Shown here: one piece after another, positions 7,226 to 15,096 of the stretch
How the letters are laid out: every line of letters starts with the position of its first letter
How positions within the stretch are numbered: position 1 is the first letter of the stretch
Assembly (NCBI GenBank): GCA_041748615.1
Contig: JBGTCY010000135.1
Span: 1-33,105 of the forward strand
Source: JBGTCY01 sp041748615
GTDB taxonomy: Bacteria > Bacteroidota > Bacteroidia > Chitinophagales > CAIOSU01
Reading direction: 5' to 3'
Length of the DNA: 33,105 nucleotides
The notes under the pieces: generated by a model
The model's input: the letters and a program-made list of their open reading frames with translations, nothing else
Told to the model about the DNA's origin: nothing
The model's database searches: none
Position numbers and translations under genes: made by a program

Positions 7226-8914
7226 ATGAGTTCTGTAACTATCAGCAACACCAACAAAAACATCATTCTCGCTGAAATTTTCGTGCCGATGGCGCTTTTA
7301 ACGCTGGGTATTTACCATGGCATGTTGCAAACTTTCTATCGCGCGGGTTTCATCCAGGCAAGCGCTTTTGGCGGATTGGAATATTATCAGGGACTGACTT
7401 TACACGGAGTCATCAACGCGATTGTGCTCACTACTTTTTTCGCTGTCGCATTTGGCAACGCGGTGATGATTCATTATTTGAACCGAAACATCAATGAAAA
7501 GATGAACATGCTTTCGTTGTTGTTGATGGTCATCGGAACACTTTTAGCGGCATACCCCATGCTGACCAATCAGGCATCCGTGCTTTATACTTTTTATCCA
7601 CCATTAAAAGCGCATCCTACTTTTTACATTGGCGCTACATTGCTGGTAATTGGTTCGTGGGTGGCGTTCTTCAATTGGTTTTTACCTTACAAAGCATGGC
7701 AAAAGGAAAATCCGGGAAAGAAAATGCCGCTTGCCGTCATTGGTATCATGACAACTTTCATCATTTGGTTTATTGCGACCATCCCGGTGGCAGTTGAAAT
7801 ATTAGGATTTTTACTGCCCTGGTCTTTAGGTCTGGTGGATGAAATCAATATTTTGCTGACACGCGTATTGTTTTGGTTTTTTGGACATCCGTTGGTTTAT
7901 TTCTGGCTGCTTCCGGTGTATGTCATGTATTATTCCATTTTACCGAGCCAGGCTGGCGGAAAATTATATTCCGATTATGCCGGTAGAGCAGCGTTTATGT
8001 TGTTTATTATATTGTCAATCCCGGTAGGTGTTCATCACCAGTTTACGGAGCCGGGTATCAGCCAGGGAACAAAGTTGCTTCACGCGATTTTCACCTTCGG
8101 TGTAGCATTGCCGAGTTTTCTCACAGCGTTTACCATTGCCGCGTCCCTTGAGTATGCAGGCTGGAAAAAGGGCGCTCGTGGTTTGTTCGGATGGATGGGG
8201 AAGCTGCCTTATTTTGACGGTAATCGCTATTTGTTCGCTTATTTGATTTGCGGACTCATTATTTTTATTTTCGGTGGCATTGGCGGTATCGTGAATGCTT
8301 CATATACCATGAACTTAGTGGTGCATAACACCGCATGGATTCCCGGCCACTTTCACCTGACCGTTGCGGGTCCCGTATTTTTGGGTATTTTGGGAATGAG
8401 CTTGTATCTTGTTTCCGCGCTGATGGGAAAAAAAGTGCAGATGAAAGGATGGAATGTTGCGGTGCCTTACCTGTGGACGTTTGGGTTATTGATTTTTTCT
8501 GGCGGACTGAAATACGGAGGGCTGATTGGCGAGCCACGCAGAACCAACATGGGAATGACCTACCTCAATCCCGACAGTGAATTGTTCAAGCCTGAATACA
8601 TTATGAGTACACATATCACCGCGATTGGGGGTATCATTTTATTTCTTGCCGCTTTGGTGTTTTTTGTGGTGTTAGTGAAAACGATGCTGGCGCCAAAAGA
8701 AATGGAAGCTACACTCGGCTTTCCGGAGGAAGAATCCTATCATGATGAAAAAAATATCAAACCGTTTGAACGGCTGACACCCTGGGTGGTGGTAGCATTG
8801 GTGTTGATAGTTTTTGCTTATGTTCCCGCTATTAACGAAGCGGTTAAAAATGGAAAAAAAGGTTCACCTCCATATATGCCGGATAATCCGGTACCGGTTG
8901 AAAACACTCGTTAA
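7226..8914 (+). CDS. cbaA: ba3-type cytochrome c oxidase subunit I
   Basis: Catalytic subunit of a B-family heme-copper oxidase that reduces O2 to water and pumps protons. The 562-residue, roughly 13-helix protein carries all metal ligands: His60 (LHGVINAIV) and His377 for the low-spin heme, His375 for the high-spin heme (GHFHLTVA), and His221, His270 and His271 for CuB (GHPLVYFWLLP and VHHQFTEPG). Tyr225, which cross-links to the CuB histidine, is present. The spacings parallel Thermus ba3 (72, 233/237, 282/283, 384/386) with a constant shift of about -9 to -12. B-type oxidases have high oxygen affinity and use a single K-type proton channel; that is family knowledge. It is followed after 5 bp by the SCO gene, so the four genes form one operon. 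Confidence 0.96.
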   Translation: MSSVTISNTNKNIILAEIFVPMALLTLGIYHGMLQTFYRAGFIQASAFGGLEYYQGLTLHGVINAIVLTTFFAVAFGNAVMIHYLNRNINEKMNMLSLLLMVIGTLLAAYPMLTNQASVLYTFYPPLKAHPTFYIGATLLVIGSWVAFFNWFLPYKAWQKENPGKKMPLAVIGIMTTFIIWFIATIPVAVEILGFLLPWSLGLVDEINILLTRVLFWFFGHPLVYFWLLPVYVMYYSILPSQAGGKLYSDYAGRAAFMLFIILSIPVGVHHQFTEPGISQGTKLLHAIFTFGVALPSFLTAFTIAASLEYAGWKKGARGLFGWMGKLPYFDGNRYLFAYLICGLIIFIFGGIGGIVNASYTMNLVVHNTAWIPGHFHLTVAGPVFLGILGMSLYLVSALMGKKVQMKGWNVAVPYLWTFGLLIFSGGLKYGGLIGEPRRTNMGMTYLNPDSELFKPEYIMSTHITAIGGIILFLAALVFFVVLVKTMLAPKEMEATLGFPEEESYHDEKNIKPFERLTPWVVVALVLIVFAYVPAINEAVKNGKKGSPPYMPDNPVPVENTR

Positions 8915-8919
8915 TTAAT

Positions 8920-9546
8920 ATGAAGCTGAAAGGGAAAAAAACTCTATTTCTAACTATCCTGATGTTGGTAGTAATCGTGGCTTTGCCGTTAGCCGGATTC
9001 CTGCTGATAAGTAATGTAAATAAAAACAAACTGCCGTTTTACGGACCTCAAGGGCATACGATTCCCGACTTTAGTTTTATCAATCAGCAGGGTGAGTTGG
9101 TGAGTGATGAAACATTCAAAGGCAAGATTGTGGTGGCGGATTTTTTCTTCACCTATTGTCCGAGCATTTGCAAAACCATGACAAGTCAGATGAAAAGGGT
9201 GCAGGATGAATTTCTGTCAACCAATGAGGTCAGGTTACTTTCATTCACGGTTGACCCGGAGCGTGATACGCCCGATGTGCTTGCCGCCTATGCGGAACGC
9301 TATGGCGCTGACAACAACATGTGGACTTTTTTTACCGGGGATAAAAAAGAATTATACCTCCTGGCGCGAAATGGTTTTTTTATTACTGCGCTGGAAGGAA
9401 AAGGCGATGAACTGGATTTTATACATAGCGAAAAACTGGCTTTGGTGGACAAGGACGGAAGTATCAGGGGCTATTATGACGGGACTGATTCTGTTTCAGT
9501 GAATAAATTAATTAACGATGTGAATATTTTGCTCGCGGCAAAATAA
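8920..9546 (+). CDS. SCO1/SenC-family copper chaperone
   Basis: Membrane-anchored thioredoxin-fold protein that delivers copper to, or reduces, the CuA site of cytochrome oxidase. It has an N-terminal membrane anchor (residues about 8-30) and a SCO domain with the copper ligands Cys80 and Cys84 (YCPSIC) and His169 (FIHSEK). Also visible are PDFSFINQ before the core and FTVDPERDTPDVL after it, both typical of SCO. Length of 208 residues is normal. It starts 5 bp after subunit I, which matches its job as assembly factor for the CuA of the subunit II encoded two genes earlier. Confidence 0.94.
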   Translation: MKLKGKKTLFLTILMLVVIVALPLAGFLLISNVNKNKLPFYGPQGHTIPDFSFINQQGELVSDETFKGKIVVADFFFTYCPSICKTMTSQMKRVQDEFLSTNEVRLLSFTVDPERDTPDVLAAYAERYGADNNMWTFFTGDKKELYLLARNGFFITALEGKGDELDFIHSEKLALVDKDGSIRGYYDGTDSVSVNKLINDVNILLAAK

Positions 9547-9565
9547 ATGCCGCGGGTTTATTGAA

Positions 9566-9626
9566 GGCAGTTCTGAAAATTGTTTTTTTATTGCAGCCCT
9601 TCTAAAAGGTAATTTTTAGAACTGTC
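9566..9626. repeat. Family 1 repeat, copy B
   Basis: Left end GGCAGTTCTGAAAATT (9566-9581); the right end, reverse complemented, reads GACAGTTCTAAAAATT (9611-9626), 14 of 16 matching. The interior (29 bp) keeps ATTGC and a CCTTCTAAAAGG mini-hairpin that corresponds to the inner hairpin of copy C. It lies between the SCO gene and the cytochrome c gene. Confidence 0.8.
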
Positions 9627-9663
9627 ACAAAATGAATCTTTCAAATAAACTATTTTGATTTTT

Positions 9664-10206
9664 ATGATGAAAAAAATCACTTTCACCCTGATGTTCATGA
9701 CGCTCATCCTGACATCTCAAGCCAATGAAGAAGGAAAAAAAATCTTCACCTCCCGCTGCACTGCCTGTCATAAAATCGGGGGTAGGCTGATTGGTCCTGA
9801 TTTAAAAAATGTGACTCAAATCCGTGAACATGGATGGTTAGTCAGTTTCATTCAATCATCACAAAGCATGATAAAAGCTGGCGACCCGCTGGCGAGACAA
9901 CTCTTTATTGATTATAACCAAAATGTGATGCCCGACAACCGCGACCTTAATGAAGAGCAGATTGTTAATCTGCTGGCGTATATTGAAGTACAGAGCAATG
10001 CGCTGGAGAGTAAAGAAAATGACCAGCAAAAAGTGAAAGTTGACAAAACCGATTTAATGGGTCTCAAGCTTGAACAGGCGAAAGCCGAAGCCGCCATCAT
10101 GGCAAGTCCTTATTTCAAAATCATCTATTGGGGATTTGCCATTATCATGGTTGCCTTTGTGATGTGGCTGGGCAAGGTGATTGCAGCGCTGGCAACAAGA
10201 GATTGA
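9664..10206 (+). CDS. C-terminally membrane-anchored cytochrome c
   Basis: A monoheme c-type cytochrome, likely the electron donor to the neighbouring CuA subunit. It has a signal peptide, the heme motif CTACH (Cys32, Cys35, His36), the conserved IGPDL stretch, and the axial Met in NVMPDN (Met89), all within about 110 residues. An acidic/basic linker follows, and a transmembrane helix near the C-terminus (IIYWGFAIIMVAFVMWLGKVI) ends in a short tail. A C-terminal anchor on a class I cytochrome is not the common arrangement; it would tether the heme domain beside the oxidase. The ATG at 9664 is chosen (9667 is also possible); a TTG at 9655 in the same frame is not needed. Confidence 0.88.
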   Translation: MMKKITFTLMFMTLILTSQANEEGKKIFTSRCTACHKIGGRLIGPDLKNVTQIREHGWLVSFIQSSQSMIKAGDPLARQLFIDYNQNVMPDNRDLNEEQIVNLLAYIEVQSNALESKENDQQKVKVDKTDLMGLKLEQAKAEAAIMASPYFKIIYWGFAIIMVAFVMWLGKVIAALATRD

Positions 10207-10213
10207 ATTCGGG

Positions 10214-12232
10214 TCAGTCCATATTTTTTTCTTCATCCTGAGTGGTATTTTCTTTTTCTGATTCCGCGATTTCCCTTGGCGAAAACAGATAATCCTGCGG
10301 TCTTGTGAGTAAATGCCTGAGCAGGTATGAAACGAGAATCGGTGTTTTGTTAAATGCCACTCCGCGTGATTGAACTGCTATCCAAATGGCGAGACTGAAA
10401 CTGACGATGAAGTTGACAAAGCCGATAGCGACTATTCCGATGAGGGTGATGAGAATGGTTTTCAATGGTATCTGCAATCCTAATGTGGCGAAGGCAAGAC
10501 CGAAATTGCCTGAAGCGAAAGTAACGTGGCGGATGTCAATCGGCAAGCCGAGAATAAATCCAATCGTGCCGATTGAACCCAAAAAAATTCCCAGGAAAAA
10601 ATTGCCGGTGAGGCTGCCGAGGTTGTTTTCGATGTAATTGCAAAAACGGGTGCGTAAAAATTCAGGCAGCAAAATTTTCAGCAAAGGGTGATTGTTCAGC
10701 CGTTCCGGAATTTTTCTGAAAACCACCTCATTGTCATAGTAGCCTGAAATTAAGCCCGCGACAAACAAACAGACGCCCGCAATTGCGGCATGAAATAATG
10801 AAAGACTGCGCCAGGGATGAATTTCCTGAATCATTTTCCAGGCTTTTTCTTCACCTGCAACCGGTGAGCCGGATATCGCAAGAAAAATGACTCCGACTAT
10901 AAAAGCCACCGGGAAAGCGATAAACATATTGCCCACAAAAGCGATAAACTGGCTTCTGAAGATTTTTACAATCAATTCTGACAGATTTTTAATGCTATCA
11001 CCCACCGTACCATTTACATCTAATGAAGCCGCAATTTTCGCAGCCGTCATGGCGGGCTGTTTGGTGGCAAGCGTGGAATGTGTGAGATGAATCGCGATAA
11101 ACCCCAATGAATAATTCATACTGTATAAAAACGCTTCCCAAAAAGGAGCCAGCCGCAAATAATAAATCCCTGTTTTAAAAACACTCAGAAAGCCGACAAT
11201 CAAACCACCGCCCATTGCCGAGTAGAGCATTTTGTTATAACTCTTTCTGTTGTGCGTGATATAATGCTCGCCCGTTCTGCCCGCGTGCTCGGTCACCTGG
11301 TAGGCTAACAGCCCGATGTTTTTGGTGAAATGCTCCCTGAGACTGTTTTTTCTGTTTTCAGCCTGCACGATAGATTTGAAAAAATATATCAGGCTGTTCC
11401 AGCGGACATCGGATTGTAATTCATAGATAATTTCAAGCAATAACCGTGTACGCTGCGTATGTTCGTACATGCGTTGCAATGAATAGGTCAATGATAAACT
11501 TGCTCCGCGGGTATGCTGATCATTGCGGATTTTTTTGATCACTTTTTCACTTTCATCAATCAGCAGACAGATAGCATCGAACCGCTCGCGGGAGAGGATG
11601 AATTCCGGATTTTTGTGGAAATCATTGACTAAAAGAATGAGGGCATGATGATTTTTGAAGAAGGGGGAATTGTTTGATTTCAAATCGGTGTGCCGGGTGA
11701 TGATGACAGGGTCTAATCCGATACCTGAAAAGCGATGTGTCAGTACTTCAATCGCGTTGATTACATGCAGCAGGGCTGCGGGATTTTTCATGGTATCCTC
11801 ACGGGGATAAAGGGTATCTAACAATTCAGCGATGACTGTTCCCGGAATGTTTTGCAGCCATTCAAAATCATCTTTTTTATGGAAAAGAGAGGAAACGATA
11901 TAGCGCAATTCGCCTGCATCAGCCGCGGGCGGCAGAATGGTATGCGCTACTTTGCGGAATGATTCCGAAAAAAAACCGTCTGTCGGAAGAATTCCCGCTT
12001 CTGAATAAAGCGACAATGTATCCGTTTCGGCAACCAGCGTATCAAGCATTTTGCGCAAGCCGGTTCGCCATGCAGGATTTTCCTTTAACATCGCTGTTAA
12101 TTCCTGAACGCGCTTGATTGCAGCGCTGTTTTTACGAAACCTGCCCGGACGGATTTTATTCACCAAGTCCGCCAGCAAGGCGTAGTAGGGTTTGCCGTCA
12201 ACTATTGCTATTTCATCTAATATTTTTTCCAA
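10214..12232 (-). CDS. Gcr-like polytopic membrane protein (PF10136, 'site-specific recombinase')
   Basis: The family was named after a Neisseria gene proposed to act as a recombinase, but the sequence looks like a membrane protein. Residues 1 to about 330 are soluble and helical (with SLYSEAGILPTDGFF near the start, a family signature). The second half holds several hydrophobic segments, including MGGGLIVGFLSVF, NYSLGFIAIHLTHSTLATK followed by QPAMTAAKIA, LSLFHAAIAGVCLFVAGLISG and ILITLIGIVAIGFVNFIVSF. No recombinase catalytic motif is visible. The 672-residue length is typical. It converges with the cytochrome c gene with only 7 bp between stops. Molecular function is unknown, and the recombinase label should be treated with doubt. 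Confidence 0.82.
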   Translation of the reverse strand: MEKILDEIAIVDGKPYYALLADLVNKIRPGRFRKNSAAIKRVQELTAMLKENPAWRTGLRKMLDTLVAETDTLSLYSEAGILPTDGFFSESFRKVAHTILPPAADAGELRYIVSSLFHKKDDFEWLQNIPGTVIAELLDTLYPREDTMKNPAALLHVINAIEVLTHRFSGIGLDPVIITRHTDLKSNNSPFFKNHHALILLVNDFHKNPEFILSRERFDAICLLIDESEKVIKKIRNDQHTRGASLSLTYSLQRMYEHTQRTRLLLEIIYELQSDVRWNSLIYFFKSIVQAENRKNSLREHFTKNIGLLAYQVTEHAGRTGEHYITHNRKSYNKMLYSAMGGGLIVGFLSVFKTGIYYLRLAPFWEAFLYSMNYSLGFIAIHLTHSTLATKQPAMTAAKIAASLDVNGTVGDSIKNLSELIVKIFRSQFIAFVGNMFIAFPVAFIVGVIFLAISGSPVAGEEKAWKMIQEIHPWRSLSLFHAAIAGVCLFVAGLISGYYDNEVVFRKIPERLNNHPLLKILLPEFLRTRFCNYIENNLGSLTGNFFLGIFLGSIGTIGFILGLPIDIRHVTFASGNFGLAFATLGLQIPLKTILITLIGIVAIGFVNFIVSFSLAIWIAVQSRGVAFNKTPILVSYLLRHLLTRPQDYLFSPREIAESEKENTTQDEEKNMD

Positions 12233-12380
12233 TGAAAAGATTTTAAAAAATTATTCGTCATTGCGTATTAAAATGGTAATTGGACTGACATGGTTGAATA
12301 AACTCAGGTCTTGAACTCAATCTTTATTTTCCCTCCTAAGAATTTTACAGTGTTCAGATACTTCTCAAAATTAAATCCCT

Positions 12381-13757
12381 TTATTTTTTGTTTAACTTTT
12401 TTAATAATTCTTTTCCTTTCCGGGTTAGCCGGTATTTTTGTCTGCTGCTATTGGGTTTGTCGGGAATCGTCATTTCTAAAGCACCTGTGCTTAAAGCCGG
12501 GTGCAGGTAATTTTCATTAAAATTCTTTTTATCTGTCAGACCAAGTTTTTCCTGAATTTCAGTTCGTGAATGTTCTCCTTTCATCACTATTAATAGCCTT
12601 TCAACTTGGGGGGTAACTTGGGGGGTAACTTGGGGGGTGTCATGGGGGGTGTCTTGTTCGGTAAGACTATCCAGCGGAACAGCGGAGGGAAACGTCATCC
12701 GAATAAAATTTTCCGAAAAGTGAAAACAATCTTTGTCGTAAGTCTCCAATATGCGCGGGACGCCCGACCCCAATTGTTCCACCAGGTCCAAATCTTTGAA
12801 TACCCGCATCAGTTCTTTGTTTCTTGGCACAGAGTAACCTTCAAAAAATTCGCTTTGGCTTAAGCCTTCGGGCAGGGAACCGGCTGACGTAATCTCTATT
12901 CTGTCATTAAAAATTTCAAATTTAGGACTCACTTCGCGGGTGTAGTCGTTGTGAATGATAGCATTGATAATGGCTTCTCTTAGTGCAATAGCATTCCACA
13001 ACCGTTTTTCTATTCTTTCCTTAGCTGTAATCAGGGTGATGGTTTTATTTTCAATATCAATTTTATCTATAACGCTTTTGGCGGCTTTTACCAAAGAGCA
13101 ATAGCCGTATTCGTTATTCTCAATCAGTTCAGTGCGGGTTTCGGATTTGTATTTGGCAAGTTTTACCGATAGCCCGTTTTCGTCAGCCAGCAGGTACGCC
13201 ACATAGTTGAGCGTGTTATCCCGTGTAGTGAGTTCTAAGTTGGTTTTAAACTGCTTGTTGAGCGGTTTTTGTTTTTCCTGGTAATAAATGTGTAATTGCT
13301 CAAATCTTAAATCCTGACGGGGCGATTTTATTTTTCCGATTGAGTTTCGGGTTCGTGAAGCAAACAACTCCTCTATCATTTTCTGAGGCATGGGTTCGGC
13401 AGCGGTTCCGACACGGATATAACACCCCTTTTCGGTCATGCCGTATTTTTTTTTGAAGTAAGGTTTTTCACTGCCGCTGGCGAGGATGACTTTTATAATA
13501 TTTTTATTGTTTTTTTCCTCGGCAACCACATCAAATAATCCCATGGCGGAAGGCGATATGTTGTTTTTTATGCGGTCTTTTATTTTCAGCATGTCGCTGT
13601 CGGGATTTTCCACGCCTATAATTTCACCCTTTTTGCTAATGCCAATGTAAATGACGCCTCCCTCATGATAGTTTAAAAAGGCGACCGCATCCTTTTCTAT
13701 ATCCAACTCGGTTGTGAGTTGTAATTTATACTCTATGCGGTTGGTTTCCGGTTGCAT
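12381..13757 (-). CDS. AlbA_2 (Schlafen AAA_4-like) / HATPase_c_4 transcriptional regulator-like protein
   Basis: A 458-residue protein of the 'ATP-binding protein / putative DNA-binding' family. Residues 5-125 form an AlbA_2 domain (RIEYKLQL, AVAFLNYHEGGVIYIGI, then YIRVGTAAEPM). Residues about 270-360 form a GHKL-type ATP-binding fold (ALREAIINAIIHNDY, IEITSAGSLPEG, LVEQLGSGVPRI). A short linker contains TPQV units, and the last 70 residues form a winged-helix-like domain (HSRTEIQEKLGL). The linker is encoded by 12-bp tandem repeats with G6 runs on the opposite strand (12603-12650). Genes of this family are frequent passengers in type I restriction loci. Here it follows a broken gene and rhuM on the same strand, with no hsd genes. 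Biochemical activity is unknown. Confidence 0.88.
   Translation of the reverse strand: MQPETNRIEYKLQLTTELDIEKDAVAFLNYHEGGVIYIGISKKGEIIGVENPDSDMLKIKDRIKNNISPSAMGLFDVVAEEKNNKNIIKVILASGSEKPYFKKKYGMTEKGCYIRVGTAAEPMPQKMIEELFASRTRNSIGKIKSPRQDLRFEQLHIYYQEKQKPLNKQFKTNLELTTRDNTLNYVAYLLADENGLSVKLAKYKSETRTELIENNEYGYCSLVKAAKSVIDKIDIENKTITLITAKERIEKRLWNAIALREAIINAIIHNDYTREVSPKFEIFNDRIEITSAGSLPEGLSQSEFFEGYSVPRNKELMRVFKDLDLVEQLGSGVPRILETYDKDCFHFSENFIRMTFPSAVPLDSLTEQDTPHDTPQVTPQVTPQVERLLIVMKGEHSRTEIQEKLGLTDKKNFNENYLHPALSTGALEMTIPDKPNSSRQKYRLTRKGKELLKKLNKK
12603..12650 (+). repeat. 12-bp tandem repeat with four G6 runs (G-quadruplex motif)
   Basis: Three exact units AACTTGGGGGGT and a fourth, GTCATGGGGGGT, run end to end. 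The plus strand therefore has four runs of six G separated by three 6-nt spacers, which satisfies the classical intramolecular G-quadruplex pattern. The plus strand is the template strand of the AlbA_2-type gene; the repeats encode the TPQV linker between the ATPase and the winged-helix domain. Unit length is a multiple of three, so gain or loss of units keeps the frame, whereas slippage within a G6 run would break it. Confidence 0.9.
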
Positions 13758-13883
13758 CTGTTTGTGTTTGTGTCATAACAAATATCTCGTCATGAAATTA
13801 ATAGTCTGTATTCTTTTTGTTGGCATACGGTTTTACACTAAAATATGCGAAGGTGAGGAGGGAGACAGTTTAATTAATTCTGC

Positions 13884-14059
13884 CTATTGGTTTTTTTTAG
13901 CGTTTTCTAATAGTTTCTCCAACAATTGCCTTTTTCTCTTTGCTCTATTGCCCAGTCATAGCATTTTAATACCACCGAAACAGGTACTTTTCGGCTGTAT
14001 AAAAAAACTGTTTAGGGTAGCTTTAAAAGAGCGGTATTTTCAAGACTCTCTTTTATCAT
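13884..14059 (-). pseudogene. Broken gene overlapping rhuM by ATGA; resembles a small DprA-like Rossmann protein
   Basis: An ATG at 14059 overlaps the rhuM stop (ATGA, four bases), as in a translationally coupled operon. The frame reads MIKESLENTALLKLP, then a TAA (14012-14014), then TVFLYSRKVPVSVVLKCYDW and AIEQREKGNC before losing sense. From memory, small DprA/SMF-like proteins of Bacteroidota have K at the TAA position and a very similar FLCSR...VLK.YDWA..QRE.GNCV segment, so one A-to-T change would restore the reading. Another minus frame of the same stretch ends QLLEKLLENAKKNQ-stop at 13884-13886, which could be the old C-terminus after an internal deletion. The remnant lies between rhuM and the AlbA_2-type gene. 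The ATGA overlap and codons are seen; the family is recall, not a search. Confidence 0.5.
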
Positions 14060-15060
14060 TTACCTTTTTTCTTTTTCGATGTTGGCAGTTTTTTTATCGC
14101 TTTGTCAAAGTCGCTTTCAATTTGTCGGCTTCTTTCTTCATGATACTTTTCATATTCTTTCTCAGCTTTGTCAATGGCAAGTTGGTGAGAAATTTTCCCT
14201 GCATGTTCCAAAATGTTTCTGTCGTTGAGTTTTAAAAAGCCGTGCAATTTTTCAATCCAATCTTTCATATACATGGGTATCCTTCGCATAGCTTGCCCTG
14301 TGGCAAAAATCAAGTACTGCTCCACCAAATTATTGAGCGCTGAAAGTTCAGGTTCACTGAGATAATTTTTTGCAATGCCTACATCTTGCTTCCGTGGTTT
14401 TGTTCCTCTCCAATTGGTTAAGCCCATATTGGGTTTGCTGCTGTCGGCTCGTTGGGCAATTATTTCCGCTGCGGTTTTTCCTGTTATTGCCCAGTGCATC
14501 TTATTCTGAACGGTTTGAAAAAACAAAATACTTTTTTCATCCGTTGGGTCGTAATCGGTGCTGGTAGCATAGATGTCGGTTATCTTTTGATAAAAACGTC
14601 TTTCAGAAGTCCGAATATCCTGAATGCGTCTAATGAGTTCTTCAAAGTAATCGTAAGGCAAGTCAGGATTTTTCAACCGTTCATCATCCATCACAAAACC
14701 TTTTACAATGTATACCCTGATATGCTGTGTAGCCCATTGGCGGAAACGGGTGGCGACTTTGGACTTGATGCGGTAACCCACAGATATAATTGCGTCTAAA
14801 TTGTAGAACTTCTGCAACCTTTCAACTTCGCGGCTACCTTCTATTCCAACTTGTAAGAAATCCTTACAAGTTGCCGCTTCATCCAATTCACCTTCTTCAA
14901 AAATATTTTTGAGATGAATAGTGATGTTTTGAGGTGTGGTTTGAAACAACTCAGCCATCAGCTTTTGGGTAAGCCATACTGTTTCATTTTGCAACCGTAC
15001 TTCCAGCCGGGTTTCCCCTTTTTCCGACTGGTAAATGATTATCTGCGATTTATTTTCCAT
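14056..15060 (-). CDS. rhuM: RhuM-family protein
   Basis: Member of the 'virulence RhuM' family (PF13310), named after a Salmonella SPI-3 gene; the molecular role is unknown and the family is common beside type I restriction-modification genes. The 334-residue product contains the family hallmarks: IIIYQSEKGETRLEVRLQNE at the start, VWLTQKLMAELFQTTPQNI, the EVERLQKFYNLDAIISVGYR block, RFRQWATQHIRVYIVKGFV and ERRFYQKITDIYATS. The N-terminal half looks DNA-binding (Rha/KilA-N-like helical motif). The frame extends to 15093, but the ATG at 15060 matches the family start. It is 36 bp downstream of a T9SS cargo gene on the same strand and overlaps the next, broken frame by ATGA. Confidence 0.92.
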   Translation of the reverse strand: MENKSQIIIYQSEKGETRLEVRLQNETVWLTQKLMAELFQTTPQNITIHLKNIFEEGELDEAATCKDFLQVGIEGSREVERLQKFYNLDAIISVGYRIKSKVATRFRQWATQHIRVYIVKGFVMDDERLKNPDLPYDYFEELIRRIQDIRTSERRFYQKITDIYATSTDYDPTDEKSILFFQTVQNKMHWAITGKTAAEIIAQRADSSKPNMGLTNWRGTKPRKQDVGIAKNYLSEPELSALNNLVEQYLIFATGQAMRRIPMYMKDWIEKLHGFLKLNDRNILEHAGKISHQLAIDKAEKEYEKYHEERSRQIESDFDKAIKKLPTSKKKKGK

Positions 15061-15096
15061 CCAATTCACTAATATCGGTACATCTAAGCTCAATGA

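Noticed and set aside
8265..8580. Frames of 81-90 residues inside the oxidase subunit I gene
   Set aside because: Subunit I is fully supported by metal-ligand motifs across this stretch; the other frames show no domain.
10386..11090. Plus-strand frames opposite the Gcr-like gene
   Set aside because: Lys/Pro/Arg-rich products without hydrophobic core, complementary to a 672-residue frame with family motifs.
12606..12863. Plus-strand frame starting MGGNLGGNLGG, a glycine-rich product
   Set aside because: It is the mirror of the 12-bp repeat in the minus-strand AlbA_2 gene, whose frame has clear domain homology; the plus frame has none beyond the repeat.
13714..14235. 173-residue plus-strand frame across the rhuM 3' end
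   Set aside because: Overlaps rhuM and the AlbA_2 gene start; composition is Phe/Leu/Ser-rich as expected for the complement of AT-rich coding DNA, and no domain is seen.
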